The position numbers were made by a program, and so were the translations under genes. Positions 53,448 to 62,684 of a DNA stretch of 64,000 nt are shown one piece after another; the stretch's first letter is position 1; every line of letters starts with the position of its first letter. The stretch is from positions 1,240,001 through 1,304,000 of the forward strand of contig NZ_JBLKNW010000001.1 in assembly GCF_051414035.1 (NCBI RefSeq), given 5' to 3'. The DNA is from Halosimplex amylolyticum. Its GTDB lineage: Archaea; Halobacteriota; Halobacteria; Halobacteriales; Haloarculaceae. The notes beneath the pieces are model-generated. The model was not told the origin of the DNA and did no database searches. It was given only the letters and a program-made list of their open reading frames with translations.

Positions 53448-56093
53448 ATGACAGCACGATCCAACACGATCGGAGCCGTATTCTTCGCGACAGTGATGGT
53501 CCTCTCCGTGGTGGCGGGGACGGTCGCCGTCGCGGGAGCACAGACGGGTACAGACAGCGGCGATCAGTCGGCCGTCGACAGCGAAGCGGCGCTGGCGACG
53601 CTCGACAACGGGAGCGCGAAGGCGCTGACGATCTCGTGGTTCCGCGATCCGGGCGAGGCTAACGGGCCGTACCCGGTGCCGCCGAACGAGTACGACGGCA
53701 ACGAATCGGAAGGCATCGAGATGTTCACGAACGCGGAGGGCGACCGCGAGCTCATCGTCGACAACTCGACCGCGCGAAACCCCAACGGTAAGTGGGATAT
53801 GCTCGCGCTCCACGTCGAGACCGACGGGCTCGAAGCCCTGAACCCGCCCGCGGAGGGCGGTGACAAGGGCCTGGTCACGCAGGCGTTCATCGAGAACGAG
53901 AGCTGGGACCTGACCGTCGAACAGGTCGACGGCGAGAAGACGCTCGACATCGCGGCGAACCAGGAGGACTACGCCGAGCCCGAACTCAGCCAGCCGACCG
54001 AGGCCGACATCCCGCCGGTGATGGTCTTCGCCGACACCGAAGAGGTCGAGGGTGACATCACGCGGGGCGACGAGCCCGACACAGGCCTGTACGTCTGGGT
54101 CGACCCCAACCGCGCCAAGCTGAGCGCCGACGGCGAGAACGCCAGCTTCGAGACGGGCGAGGAGTACGAGGCGACCTTCGACATCGAGGGCCAGACCGAG
54201 ACGGTCTCATTCGAGATGGTCGACGGCGGCGCCACGATGAACGACAGCTACGCGCCCGCGAACTCCTTCAATCAGGGGATCACCGCGAACACGACCCTGA
54301 TGACCGGATCGCGCGCGAAGATGGTCCTCGTCCCCGACAACGAGACGCGGGAGAACCAGACCGCGACCATCGAGACCGAGGGTAACATCAACCTCGACGA
54401 GGACGACAAAGGGACGATCCCCTACGGCTTCCTCACCGGCAAGTTCGACTTCAGCGGGATGGCCGACGAGTCGTTCGACGTGCACCTCTACGCACCGGGG
54501 TACACCAACGAGACGATGACGAGCGACTTCCGCGACCAGGACGTCCTGCTCGAAGACGAGTACCGCATCGAGATCGCGAACGGTTCGGGCACGGTCCGCG
54601 ACGTGCTCCAGCCGGACTACACGATCGAGAACGCCACCATCCGGGATTCGAAGACGATGACCATCGCGTACACGAACCCGGACCACGACACGCCGGAAGG
54701 GATCGGCACCCAGATCGGCGACGGCCACGCCTCCGGCGACTCGACGATCGCCTACAACACGAACGTCAACAACTCGTACTACGACGAGATGTGGCTCCAC
54801 TACGAGACGAGCACGGAGATCTTCGAGGCGATCGACCTCTCGCCGGGCCGCGACTCGGTCGAGAAGTTCCAGAGCTCGCCGCTCTCGCTGAACGTCACCC
54901 AGACGAACGCCGAGGACGGCACGCCGCTCCGCCTTGACCTCTCCGAGAACTCCTCGGGCGTCTACGTGGTGCCCGACAACAGCTCCTCGGACCCGCGCAT
55001 CTACAACTCCAGCGAGCAGACCGGGCTGTTCTTCTCGTTCAAGCTCAACGAGATGGCGTTCTACGAGGACGGCGAGCCGACCCAGCCGGACGTCGGTGAC
55101 GAGTTCGAGGCGACGCTCACCATCGACACCGAACAGGGCGAGAAGACCGAGACCACCACGTTCCGCATCGTCGAGGGCAAGACCGTCGCGGTCACGCCCG
55201 GCGACGAGATCCGCCTCCAGCAGTCCGAGGAGGCCCAGGTCCAGTTCAACTCGACGCTGGCCCGCGGGACGGCGATGGGCATCAGGCTCGTCGCTACCGC
55301 GGACAACGGGACCGTCATCATGGACGAGAGCACGGGCGAGATGGGCCTGAGCGGCCTGGGCCCGCAGATCTGCTGTGACGGCCCGTCGACCGCACCGTGG
55401 GGTACCATCTCGGCGACGTTCGACACGAGCGACCTGCCCGTGGGCACGGACGTCACCGCCTACGCCTCGGTCGTCGCAGACCTCCCGGACGCCTACGAGA
55501 CGCCGCTCGTCGTCCAGGAGATCAGCGGAGAGATCCGGGCACAGCCGACCGGGAGCGTCTCGGTCAGCGACCAGTCCGGGTCGGGCGAGACGGTCACCGT
55601 CGACAGCGTCGAGCTGAGCGACGGCGGCTTCGTCTCGGTTCACACCGGCAGCCCGCAGGGACCGACCATCGGCGAGACCGACTACCTCGAACCCGGAAGC
55701 CACGACGGTCTCGAGGTCGAGCTCTCCGAGCCGGCCGACGAGGACACGGAGCTGTACGTGCTGGTCCACCAGGACACGAACTTCAACGAGGAGTTCGACT
55801 TCCCGGCCGAGGACGGCGCGTACGTGACCGACGCCGGCGAGCCGGTCACCGGCAGCGTCGCGTACACGGTCGAAGCGACCCAGACGGCTACGGCCACCGC
55901 CACGCCGTCGCCGACGCCGACCGCGACCGCGACCGCCACCGCGACCCCGACGGACGCTCCGGACGACGGTGACGAGCCGACGCCGACGGAGGAACCGCCC
56001 GAGACGACGGCCGGTGACGGCCCCGGCTTCGGCGTCGCCGCCGCACTCGTCGCGCTGCTGGCCGCCGTGCTGCTCGGCCGCCGCCGCGACTGA
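53448..56093 (+). CDS. Large PGF-CTERM-type surface glycoprotein
   Basis: 881 aa. Sec signal peptide (IGAVFFATVMVLSVVAGTVAVAGAQ), then about 650 residues of acidic beta-rich extracellular sequence with many N-glycosylation sequons (NES, NST, NAS, NDS, NVT, NSS). Near the C-terminus is a domain reminiscent of DUF7282 (VDSVELSDGGFVSVHTG ... YVLVHQDTN), then a Thr/Pro/Asp stalk and the C-terminal PGFGVAAALVALLAAVLLGRRRD. That is the Pro-Gly-Phe + TM + Arg-cluster sorting signal handled by archaeosortase A. A CC pair occurs in the middle (GPQICCDGPS). Within the pectin locus it may be a substrate-binding or scaffold surface protein (inference). Confidence 0.9.
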   Translation: MTARSNTIGAVFFATVMVLSVVAGTVAVAGAQTGTDSGDQSAVDSEAALATLDNGSAKALTISWFRDPGEANGPYPVPPNEYDGNESEGIEMFTNAEGDRELIVDNSTARNPNGKWDMLALHVETDGLEALNPPAEGGDKGLVTQAFIENESWDLTVEQVDGEKTLDIAANQEDYAEPELSQPTEADIPPVMVFADTEEVEGDITRGDEPDTGLYVWVDPNRAKLSADGENASFETGEEYEATFDIEGQTETVSFEMVDGGATMNDSYAPANSFNQGITANTTLMTGSRAKMVLVPDNETRENQTATIETEGNINLDEDDKGTIPYGFLTGKFDFSGMADESFDVHLYAPGYTNETMTSDFRDQDVLLEDEYRIEIANGSGTVRDVLQPDYTIENATIRDSKTMTIAYTNPDHDTPEGIGTQIGDGHASGDSTIAYNTNVNNSYYDEMWLHYETSTEIFEAIDLSPGRDSVEKFQSSPLSLNVTQTNAEDGTPLRLDLSENSSGVYVVPDNSSSDPRIYNSSEQTGLFFSFKLNEMAFYEDGEPTQPDVGDEFEATLTIDTEQGEKTETTTFRIVEGKTVAVTPGDEIRLQQSEEAQVQFNSTLARGTAMGIRLVATADNGTVIMDESTGEMGLSGLGPQICCDGPSTAPWGTISATFDTSDLPVGTDVTAYASVVADLPDAYETPLVVQEISGEIRAQPTGSVSVSDQSGSGETVTVDSVELSDGGFVSVHTGSPQGPTIGETDYLEPGSHDGLEVELSEPADEDTELYVLVHQDTNFNEEFDFPAEDGAYVTDAGEPVTGSVAYTVEATQTATATATPSPTPTATATATATPTDAPDDGDEPTPTEEPPETTAGDGPGFGVAAALVALLAAVLLGRRRD

Positions 56094-56106
56094 ACCGAAC
56101 GCGATT

Positions 56107-56117
56107 CCCCATTTTTC
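56107..56117 (+). terminator. Oligo-T terminator after the surface protein gene
   Basis: ccccattttt 14 nt after the stop codon; archaeal termination typically occurs at such T-runs. Confidence 0.45.
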
Positions 56118-56307
56118 GACGCGCTACGCCCGATAGCACCGCCGCTCGCGATCGGCTGGATCGGCAATTACTGACGAACGACAGCGACGGCGATCGATCA
56201 CGAGAGAAGACGCCGGCAGGTCGTCGATCGCGACCAACTGAAGGCACTCGTCGGCGGTGGACTTCGAGGATATGGCTACGCCGACGCCCCGGGACGCGGA
56301 GCGCCGG

Positions 56308-57780
56308 TCAGACGGACTCGACAGTGACGGTGAACTCGCGGATCCACTCGGCGAGATTCTCGTCGGGAACGGACAGTTCGCGGGTCGTCGGCGCCAGTTC
56401 GGGGTAGCCACCCACGTCGTCCTGGCTGTCGATCGGGGATCCGGAGCGGTCCCGGACGTCGGCGACGATGCGTCGGTCGTGGTCGGTGCGGTCGGCGGGC
56501 CGCGCACCGACGCCCGCGAGTACGCTCTCGTAGGCGTCGCTCCCCCGCCGCGTCGTGAGTCCGTCGGGCCAGACCGGGCGCTCGGAGAGCGCCTCGATGG
56601 GTGCTCCCTGGTCGACGACGGGCATGGAGGGGTCCGTCTCGTTGTACGCGATATACGCTCGCACGGGGCCGTCCGCGTCGGTGAAGGTCGCGCCGATAAC
56701 CGGGTCCGACTCGTCGGTGATCGTCCCGGCGCGGTAGTAGTTCCCGACGATCGAGGCCGTCGTCTCGTCGGAGACGCCGCCGCCGAGGTTCGTCCCGCGG
56801 TCGAAATTGTACATCACGTTGTTCACGACGGCGGAACTCGTCCCGCCTTTCAGCCGCGGGTGTCGGCCGACGTTGTGCGCCCAGAGATTCCCCGCGATGG
56901 TGACGTTGTCGCTGTTGTTCATCACGAGGGTCCCCATCGAGTGGTCGCCTTTCGGGTGGATAGAGTCGACGAGGCACTCGGCGATGAGGTTGTTGCTGAT
57001 CGTCACGTCGGGGGCGTCCGGGGAGTTCGTCGAGATGGTCTCGTCGGTCCCCCAGGTCGCCGTGCAGTGATCGATGACGACGTTGGACCCGCCGTCGTTA
57101 CCGATCGCGTCGATCGGGCCCGAGAGTTCGTCGCCCGGGCGGACGCGCAGGTGCTGGAGGATCACGTTGTCCGCGTTCACGTGGAGGCCACCCCGGAGTA
57201 TCGTGATCCCGGGTGAGGGCGCGGTCTGGCCGGCGACGAAGACGTTCGGCCGGGAGACGGTCAGGGTGTCCCCGTCGAGGTCGATCACCCCGCCGACCTC
57301 GAAGACGACGATCCGCGCCCCGGGCCGGCCGAGTGCCCACCGCAGTGACCCCTCGCCAGAAGCGTCGAGATTGGTGACCTTGACCACGTCGGGGAGCGCG
57401 CCCGACAGCCACGTCGCGTCTGCGAAGCCGTCCGTGGGCGCGACGTGCGAACTCGGCGACTCGCCCAGGGTTCCGGCGTCGAAGCCAGACGCGATAGTCG
57501 TCTGGTCGGGGGTCTCCGTCGCTGTCGGCGTCTCCGCCGCCGTCTGCGTGGCGTCCGGGGTCGGCGTCGCCGCGGGCGTCGGTGTGGGCGAGTCGGTCGG
57601 CTCGGCCGTCGGTCCGGTGTCGGACGGCGACGAGTCGCCGCCAAAGGCGTTACACCCTGCCATCGCGCTCGCCGCGGCGACGCCGCTGATCGCGAGGAGT
57701 CGTCGCCGCGAAATCGCCGATCTGCGGGCCCCGTCACTGTCGCTGTCTGGTCCGCGTTCGTCAGTCATACCCGACTCCAT
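56308..57780 (-). CDS. PL1 pectate-lyase-like lipoprotein, compact form
   Basis: 490 aa. Tat signal SRRRLLAISGVAAA and lipobox AMAGC (Cys43), Thr/Pro linker, then the PL1 beta-helix only (about 115-490): SLRWALGRPGARIVVFEVGG, VAGQTAPSPGITILRGG, VVIDHCTATWGTDETIS, RHPRLKGGTSS (catalytic-Arg region) and DSQDDVGGYPEL. The LamG/FnIII modules of the two larger paralogues are absent. ATG 57780 is preferred because an SD-like ggaggg precedes it by about 6 nt; an ATG at 57768 is an alternative. Divergent from the ABC binding-protein gene, 148 bp apart. Confidence 0.92.
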   Translation of the reverse strand: MESGMTDERGPDSDSDGARRSAISRRRLLAISGVAAASAMAGCNAFGGDSSPSDTGPTAEPTDSPTPTPAATPTPDATQTAAETPTATETPDQTTIASGFDAGTLGESPSSHVAPTDGFADATWLSGALPDVVKVTNLDASGEGSLRWALGRPGARIVVFEVGGVIDLDGDTLTVSRPNVFVAGQTAPSPGITILRGGLHVNADNVILQHLRVRPGDELSGPIDAIGNDGGSNVVIDHCTATWGTDETISTNSPDAPDVTISNNLIAECLVDSIHPKGDHSMGTLVMNNSDNVTIAGNLWAHNVGRHPRLKGGTSSAVVNNVMYNFDRGTNLGGGVSDETTASIVGNYYRAGTITDESDPVIGATFTDADGPVRAYIAYNETDPSMPVVDQGAPIEALSERPVWPDGLTTRRGSDAYESVLAGVGARPADRTDHDRRIVADVRDRSGSPIDSQDDVGGYPELAPTTRELSVPDENLAEWIREFTVTVESV

Positions 57781-57895
57781 GGGTCACCCTCCGTTAAAGT
57801 TGCCGGAGACCATCGCTCCAGCCCCGGCGCCGGGGCGACGAGCCAGTCGCGGGACGGCGACGGTGTCGACGTCGATACGTGGCCCAAAGATAGTT

Positions 57896-57907
57896 AAGTA
57901 TATATAC
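57896..57907 (+). promoter_or_regulatory. TATA box of the ABC binding-protein gene
   Basis: aagtatatatac, centred about 27 nt upstream of the ATG at 57929: a strong promoter for a leaderless mRNA. Confidence 0.65.
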
Positions 57908-57928
57908 AGTCATGTGCAACGTCGGGGT

Positions 57929-59863
57929 ATGCCAGACTTTGACAACTGGCGGACAGACGGGAGTACGAGACGTGACTTTATCAGGGCCGGTGCCGCCGGA
58001 AGCGTCATCCTGCTCGCCGGTTGCTCGGGGAACGACGGGACCCCGACGCCCGGTGACGGGAGCGACGGAGGCGACGGCGGAGATGGCGGCGACGGCGGCG
58101 ACGGCGGCGACGGAGGCGACGGCGGAGACGGCGGCGATGGTATGTCCGGCGTCAACGACGCCCGATTCCGTCTCTTCGACCACGCCGACGCGGCCCCGCC
58201 CGAGCGCCACCTGAATCCGTGGAACCCGGCGCAGACTGGCTGCTGGTGGCCAGGTGCGGCGATCATGGACCGCCCGGCGGCCTACAGCCCCTCGGCGGAC
58301 GAGATCATCCCCGTGATGATCGACGACTGGGAGATGACGGACGACACCACCCTCGAGGCCACGTTCCGCGACGACTACACGTGGCACAACGGTGACCAGT
58401 TCGTCGCCCAGGACTACGTGATGGAGCAGCAGATCGAACTGGAGATCCTCAAGGCGCAGGCCGAGGACGGCGAGAACGCCCACGTCGCGATGGAGAGCAT
58501 CGAGGCGGTCGACGACCAGCTCGTCCGCGTCAACCTCCACACGCCGTACGCGCCGAAGTTCGCGATGCAGAACACCATCGCGGACTACCACGGCAACCTC
58601 GCACGCGGGGTCTTCACGAAGCACGACGACGACAAATGGAGCGACTGGCACGAGCGCCTCCGCAACACCTCGGGCGACGACAAGACGGCCGTCATCGAGG
58701 AGATCACGACGTCGAACTATCCGAAGATCAGCGGCGACAACGCCATCGGCCACGGCCCCTTCCAGATCGCGAACGTCGGTGACAACGTCATCGTCTGCGA
58801 GCTCTACGAGGACCACCCCAACGCCGAGAACATCAACTTCCGGGAGTTCGCGATGCGGAACTTCCCGAACACGAACCAGCCGATCCAGCCGTACGCGAAC
58901 GACCAGATCGACGCGACCGCGGGCGGCTTCCCGGTCCAGGACGACCTGAAGGGACAGCTGCCGGACACGCACTCGCTGTACCGCGAGGCGCGGTCGGCCA
59001 ACAGCCTGTTCACGTTCAACTGCGGCGCCAACAACGACTACGACACGCCGGTCAACGACCGGAACGTCCGGAAGGCTATCTGTCACGTGTTCAACCGGAA
59101 GGGCGTCGACAACCTGCTCCAGGGCGTCAAGCGCCGCTTCGAGTGGGCGCCGTGCCGCGTCCCCGGCCGGATCATGGAACTCGGTGAACACGAGGCCACC
59201 GAGTGGGTCGAGGACTTCGAGGTGTACGGGCAGAACGACACCGAGCGCGCCGCCGAGTACCTGCGCAAAGCCGACTTCGAGCAGGACAGCAACGGCAACT
59301 GGATCACGCCGGACGGCGAGCAGTTCGAGCTCGAGTTCCTGAACGCGACCGAGCGCGTGGACTTCCAGGTGCTCCAGAAGAACCTCGAGGCGTTCGGCGT
59401 CAGCGTGACCCAGAACTCCGTCGACTCCGCGACCTTCGACGAACGTCGCCAGAACGGCGAGTACGAGATGATCCCCGACGGCTCCTCGGCGAACGGCATC
59501 ACCGCGATGTGGGCGCCGGGTCTGGTCGTCGACTGGCTCTCCAGCCTCGCGCAGTTCTCGCTCGACGCGGAGATCCCGATGCCCATCGGCGACCCCGAAG
59601 GGTCCAGCGGCACCAAGCAGATCAACGTCGCCGAGCACATCCAGAGCTGGCAGACGACCGGCGACTCCCAGTACCACAAGGAGCTGATGTGGTGGTGGAA
59701 CCAGTACGTCCCCGAGCACGAGAACATGTACGAGCCCGACGCGGGCGCGTTCAACACGGCGAACTGGTCGCTCAACGCCCCCTCGGAGGTCACCGAAGGG
59801 ATCGACGACGCGCTGTTCATCGCGACGAAAGTCGGCGACGGAATCAGCTACACCGGTAACTGA
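57929..59863 (+). CDS. ABC substrate-binding lipoprotein (family 5, peptide/opine/oligosaccharide type)
   Basis: 644 aa. Tat signal STRRDFIRAGAAGS, lipobox LLAGC (Cys32), then a nearly pure (Gly-Gly-Asp)n linker of about 30 residues (58060-58140) before the SBP_bac_5 domain. Features such as LEATFRDDYTWHNGDQFVAQDYV and NDRNVRKAICHVFNRKGV are typical of cluster C binding proteins. Although annotated for peptides, this class also carries oligosaccharides in archaea. Flanking pectate lyases make oligogalacturonides a plausible ligand (inference). Heads the transporter cluster. Confidence 0.93.
   Translation: MPDFDNWRTDGSTRRDFIRAGAAGSVILLAGCSGNDGTPTPGDGSDGGDGGDGGDGGDGGDGGDGGDGGDGMSGVNDARFRLFDHADAAPPERHLNPWNPAQTGCWWPGAAIMDRPAAYSPSADEIIPVMIDDWEMTDDTTLEATFRDDYTWHNGDQFVAQDYVMEQQIELEILKAQAEDGENAHVAMESIEAVDDQLVRVNLHTPYAPKFAMQNTIADYHGNLARGVFTKHDDDKWSDWHERLRNTSGDDKTAVIEEITTSNYPKISGDNAIGHGPFQIANVGDNVIVCELYEDHPNAENINFREFAMRNFPNTNQPIQPYANDQIDATAGGFPVQDDLKGQLPDTHSLYREARSANSLFTFNCGANNDYDTPVNDRNVRKAICHVFNRKGVDNLLQGVKRRFEWAPCRVPGRIMELGEHEATEWVEDFEVYGQNDTERAAEYLRKADFEQDSNGNWITPDGEQFELEFLNATERVDFQVLQKNLEAFGVSVTQNSVDSATFDERRQNGEYEMIPDGSSANGITAMWAPGLVVDWLSSLAQFSLDAEIPMPIGDPEGSSGTKQINVAEHIQSWQTTGDSQYHKELMWWWNQYVPEHENMYEPDAGAFNTANWSLNAPSEVTEGIDDALFIATKVGDGISYTGN
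58060..58140 (+). repeat. GGC-GAC codon repeat tract
   Basis: In-frame hexanucleotide-like repeats (ggcgac/ggaggcgac) encoding the Gly-Gly-Asp linker of the binding protein; likely length-variable between strains. Confidence 0.7.
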
Positions 59864-59898
59864 CCGGGCGAGACACCGTCGACGGCCCCGATTCACCC

Positions 59899-59908
59899 CG
59901 TTTTTTGC
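59899..59908 (+). terminator. Oligo-T terminator after the binding-protein gene
   Basis: ccgttttttg about 37 nt after the stop codon, a six-T run at 59901-59906. Confidence 0.5.
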
Positions 59909-60050
59909 CGATACACTCCGCGTGGAGCCATCGCACTGGCGCCGTCACGCTGGTGAAGTCACGCTGCCGACGTAGCGTCGCCACCGTCACGCTCTCGTCC
60001 GGGTTCCCTGCCCGCCGTCTCCCCGACGGTCGCGACCGTCCGAGCGAACG

Positions 60051-60058
60051 CTTATATC
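60051..60058 (+). promoter_or_regulatory. TATA box of the 64-aa membrane protein gene
   Basis: cttatatc centred about 27 nt upstream of the ATG at 60081. Confidence 0.6.
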
Positions 60059-60080
60059 TCGCCGGCGTCACTCGGGGGGT

Positions 60081-60275
60081 ATGGGCCTGCTCAAGTCCGC
60101 CGCGAAAGTGATCCTCGGGGTCGACATCCTCTTTTTCCTGCTGCTGGCGTTCAGTTTCTACTACCTGGAGCCCGGTACCGCCCCGTACGTCGTCGCACAG
60201 TTAACGCTCGTCCCGACGATCCTGACGTTCGTCGCCAGTGCCATCGTCATCCGCACCGAGTGGGAACCGTTCTGA
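60081..60275 (+). CDS. 64-aa two-TM membrane protein inside the transporter cluster
   Basis: MGLLKSAAKVILGVDILFFLLLAFSFYYLEPGTAPYVV...: two hydrophobic helices (about 10-29 and 36-57) and a short charged end (RTEWEPF). Its own TATA box 27 nt upstream indicates a separate leaderless transcript. It lies between the binding-protein and permease genes and could be an accessory of the importer, or an unrelated conserved haloarchaeal small membrane protein. Confidence 0.7.
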   Translation: MGLLKSAAKVILGVDILFFLLLAFSFYYLEPGTAPYVVAQLTLVPTILTFVASAIVIRTEWEPF

Positions 60276-60394
60276 CACCGCGGCGGTGACGCCGGACCGG
60301 CGGGTGTGACACCTGACCGACGGCCATCGTGTGCGCGCGCGTATAGGGATACATTCAAGGCCTTCGGAATCACTACCCTTCAAGTAGTAGGATC

Positions 60395-61399
60395 ATGGTA
60401 AACATAGACTGGCGTCTGCGCAGGCTAGGGCAGACAGCGTTCACCTCGTGGGCCGTCATCACGCTCTCGTTCGTGATCGTCCGGATGATGCCGGGCAATC
60501 CGATGGGGGCGATGATTCGGCAGCTCGAACGGCGTGGGATGGATCCGGTGCGGGCGCGTGAACTGGTCGAACTCCGACTGAGCGTCGACCCGACGAAACC
60601 GATACCGGCGGCGTACGTCGAGTACATGGCGAACATGGCCCAGGGGAATCTGGGCCAGTCGGTGTACTATCAGGAGGCGGTTACCGACATCATCGCCCAG
60701 TCGCTCCCCTGGACGCTGTTCGTCCTGAGCTGGGCGACGTTCATCAGTTTCTTTATCGGCATCTCCGTCGGCGCGCTGATGGCGTACTGGGAAGGCGGGA
60801 AACTCGACGTGGGGCTGACCTCGTGGGCGATCTTGATGGGGTCGATCCCGTTCTACGTGCTGGCAATCATGTTGCTCATCTTCATGTCGTACCGATGGGG
60901 CCTCTTCCCGACCGGCGGCAAACGGGCAACCGGCGTCGAAGCCGGGCTGACGTGGCCGTTCATCTCGGGGGTGATACGGCACGCCGCGTTACCGATACTG
61001 TCGATGATCGTCGCCTCGGGGGTCGCCTCGCTTGGGATGCGTGGCAACGCGATCCGGGTGCTCGGTGAGGACTATCTGCGGGTCGCTCGCCTCCGCGGCC
61101 TCTCTGACGTGACTATCTCGACGCAGTACGTCGCCCGCAACGCCATCCTCCCGATGTACACGACGCTGCTCATCAGCATCGGCGAGATGTTCGGTGGGTC
61201 CGTCATCCTCGAACAGGTGTTCCAGTACCGCGGCATCGGGTGGTACATGCTGTCGGCGACCTATCAGCGCGACTACCCGCTGATGATGGGCGGGTTCGTG
61301 ATCATCACACTCGCGGTCGTCACCGCGTTGCTGATCGCCGACCTGACGTACGGCTATCTGGACCCGCGAGCACGAGGGCAGGAAAGTGAGTCGTACTGA
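60395..61399 (+). CDS. ABC transporter permease (DppB/OppB-type)
   Basis: 334 aa, about six TM helices. N-terminal FTSWAVITLSFVIVRMMPGNPM and central BPD_transp_1 domain with the EAA-type loop NAIRVLGEDYLRVARLRGLSD that contacts the ATPase; ends FQYRGIGWYML ... YGYLDPRAR, as in DppB proteins. Forms the membrane channel with the permease at 61553. Substrate presumably set by the binding protein at 57929. Confidence 0.94.
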   Translation: MVNIDWRLRRLGQTAFTSWAVITLSFVIVRMMPGNPMGAMIRQLERRGMDPVRARELVELRLSVDPTKPIPAAYVEYMANMAQGNLGQSVYYQEAVTDIIAQSLPWTLFVLSWATFISFFIGISVGALMAYWEGGKLDVGLTSWAILMGSIPFYVLAIMLLIFMSYRWGLFPTGGKRATGVEAGLTWPFISGVIRHAALPILSMIVASGVASLGMRGNAIRVLGEDYLRVARLRGLSDVTISTQYVARNAILPMYTTLLISIGEMFGGSVILEQVFQYRGIGWYMLSATYQRDYPLMMGGFVIITLAVVTALLIADLTYGYLDPRARGQESESY

Positions 61400-61408
61400 G
61401 ACCGAGCG

Positions 61409-61484
61409 GACGGGCGCTCCCGTCCCGCGAACGGCCGGCGCAGGTGGCGCCGGGGCGCGACAGCGGCGACGGGACCGTCCCGTC
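61409..61484. repeat. Two GC-rich hairpins between the permease genes
   Basis: gacggg-cgct-cccgtc (61409-61424) and gacgggac-c-gtcccgtc (61468-61484) share the same arm sequence. They could form alternative structures in the intercistronic RNA and set processing or differential expression. Confidence 0.4.
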
Positions 61485-61552
61485 ACTGACGATCGAGACA
61501 CACAGAGACATGGAATTCACCGAGCGATCAGTACCAGCGGAGGGATCGAGCG

Positions 61553-62683
61553 ATGAGTGATTCGAACGACGGACCCGACCGGAAGGACCACGCCGACGCG
61601 CTCGAGGCCATTCCGGGACGCGACGGGTCGACCGACGCCGACGACCGCGTCGCGCGGACCGACGGCGGGAACGTGGGGGTCGACTCGCCGTTCGAGGTCG
61701 TCTCCTCCGTCGAGGAGACGCGCCTCGACAGGCTACGGAAGATCTACGACGCCTACGTCCGCGCGCCGTTTCTCATCGTCTGGACGGACTGGCGCGCCCG
61801 AATCGGGTTCACGATCGTCTTCGCGTACCTGTTCATGGGCATCGTGGGACCGCACATCATCGAACCCACCGAGGTCGGCGAGGCCGGTGCGCTCGCGAAA
61901 CCGTTCCAGAACTGGGACTACCCGCTCGGTACCGACCAGATGGGTCGGGACCTGCTCTCGCAGGTGGTCTTCTCGACCACGGAGATCCTGAAGATGGTGA
62001 CTTCGGGGGCGCTCGCGACCGTCGGCGTCGGGACGCTCGTCGGTGCCATCGCCGGCTACAAGGGCGGCTGGGCCGACACCGTCCTGAGTTCGATCACGGA
62101 CATCTTCATCAACCTGCCCGGGTTCCCGACGGTGATGGTGCTCGCGCTCCTGCTCCCCATCGGAGGCAACCCTTACGTCATCGGGATTCTGCTGAGCATC
62201 GCCGCGTGGGGCGGACTCGCGCGGGCGATCCGCTCGCAGATGCTCACGCTGCGCTCGGAGTCGTTCGTCGAGGCGTCGCGAGCGATGGGCATCCCCAACC
62301 GGGACATCATCTTCAAGGAGATCGTCCCGCACCTGATGCCGTTCGTCGTGATCAACCTCACCAACGCCGCTCGCCGGGTCATCTTCTCGGCGGTCGGCCT
62401 GTACTACCTGGGCATCCTGCCCTTCGAGAAACTCAACTGGGGGATCACGCTCAACCAGGCCTACCAGAGCGGAGCCCACTACAGACCCGGCGCGCTCCAC
62501 TGGTTCCTGGTGCCGATGATCGCGATCATCGTCTTCTCTATCGGCCTGATCCTCCTCGGACAGTCCCTGGACCGCGTCTTCAACCCGCGTGTCCGCGCCC
62601 GCCACGAGAAGCGCTCCGAGGGCGGCGAGACGAGCGGCGAAGACGACGAGATGAGCGGCGAAAGCATGGTCGGAGGTGTCTGA
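61553..62683 (+). CDS. ABC transporter permease (DppC/OppC-type)
   Basis: 376 aa. A long hydrophilic acidic N-terminus (about 65 residues) precedes the OppC_N-like TM helix (RIGFTIVFAYLFMGIVGPHI), DYPLGTDQMGRDLLSQVVFS (hallmark of DppC) and the BPD_transp_1 core with the EAA-type loop FVEASRAMGIPNRDIIFKEIVPH. The C-terminus is Glu/Gly/Ser-rich. Stop and next start are separated by one base, so it is co-transcribed with the ATPase. Confidence 0.94.
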   Translation: MSDSNDGPDRKDHADALEAIPGRDGSTDADDRVARTDGGNVGVDSPFEVVSSVEETRLDRLRKIYDAYVRAPFLIVWTDWRARIGFTIVFAYLFMGIVGPHIIEPTEVGEAGALAKPFQNWDYPLGTDQMGRDLLSQVVFSTTEILKMVTSGALATVGVGTLVGAIAGYKGGWADTVLSSITDIFINLPGFPTVMVLALLLPIGGNPYVIGILLSIAAWGGLARAIRSQMLTLRSESFVEASRAMGIPNRDIIFKEIVPHLMPFVVINLTNAARRVIFSAVGLYYLGILPFEKLNWGITLNQAYQSGAHYRPGALHWFLVPMIAIIVFSIGLILLGQSLDRVFNPRVRARHEKRSEGGETSGEDDEMSGESMVGGV

Positions 62684-62684
62684 G

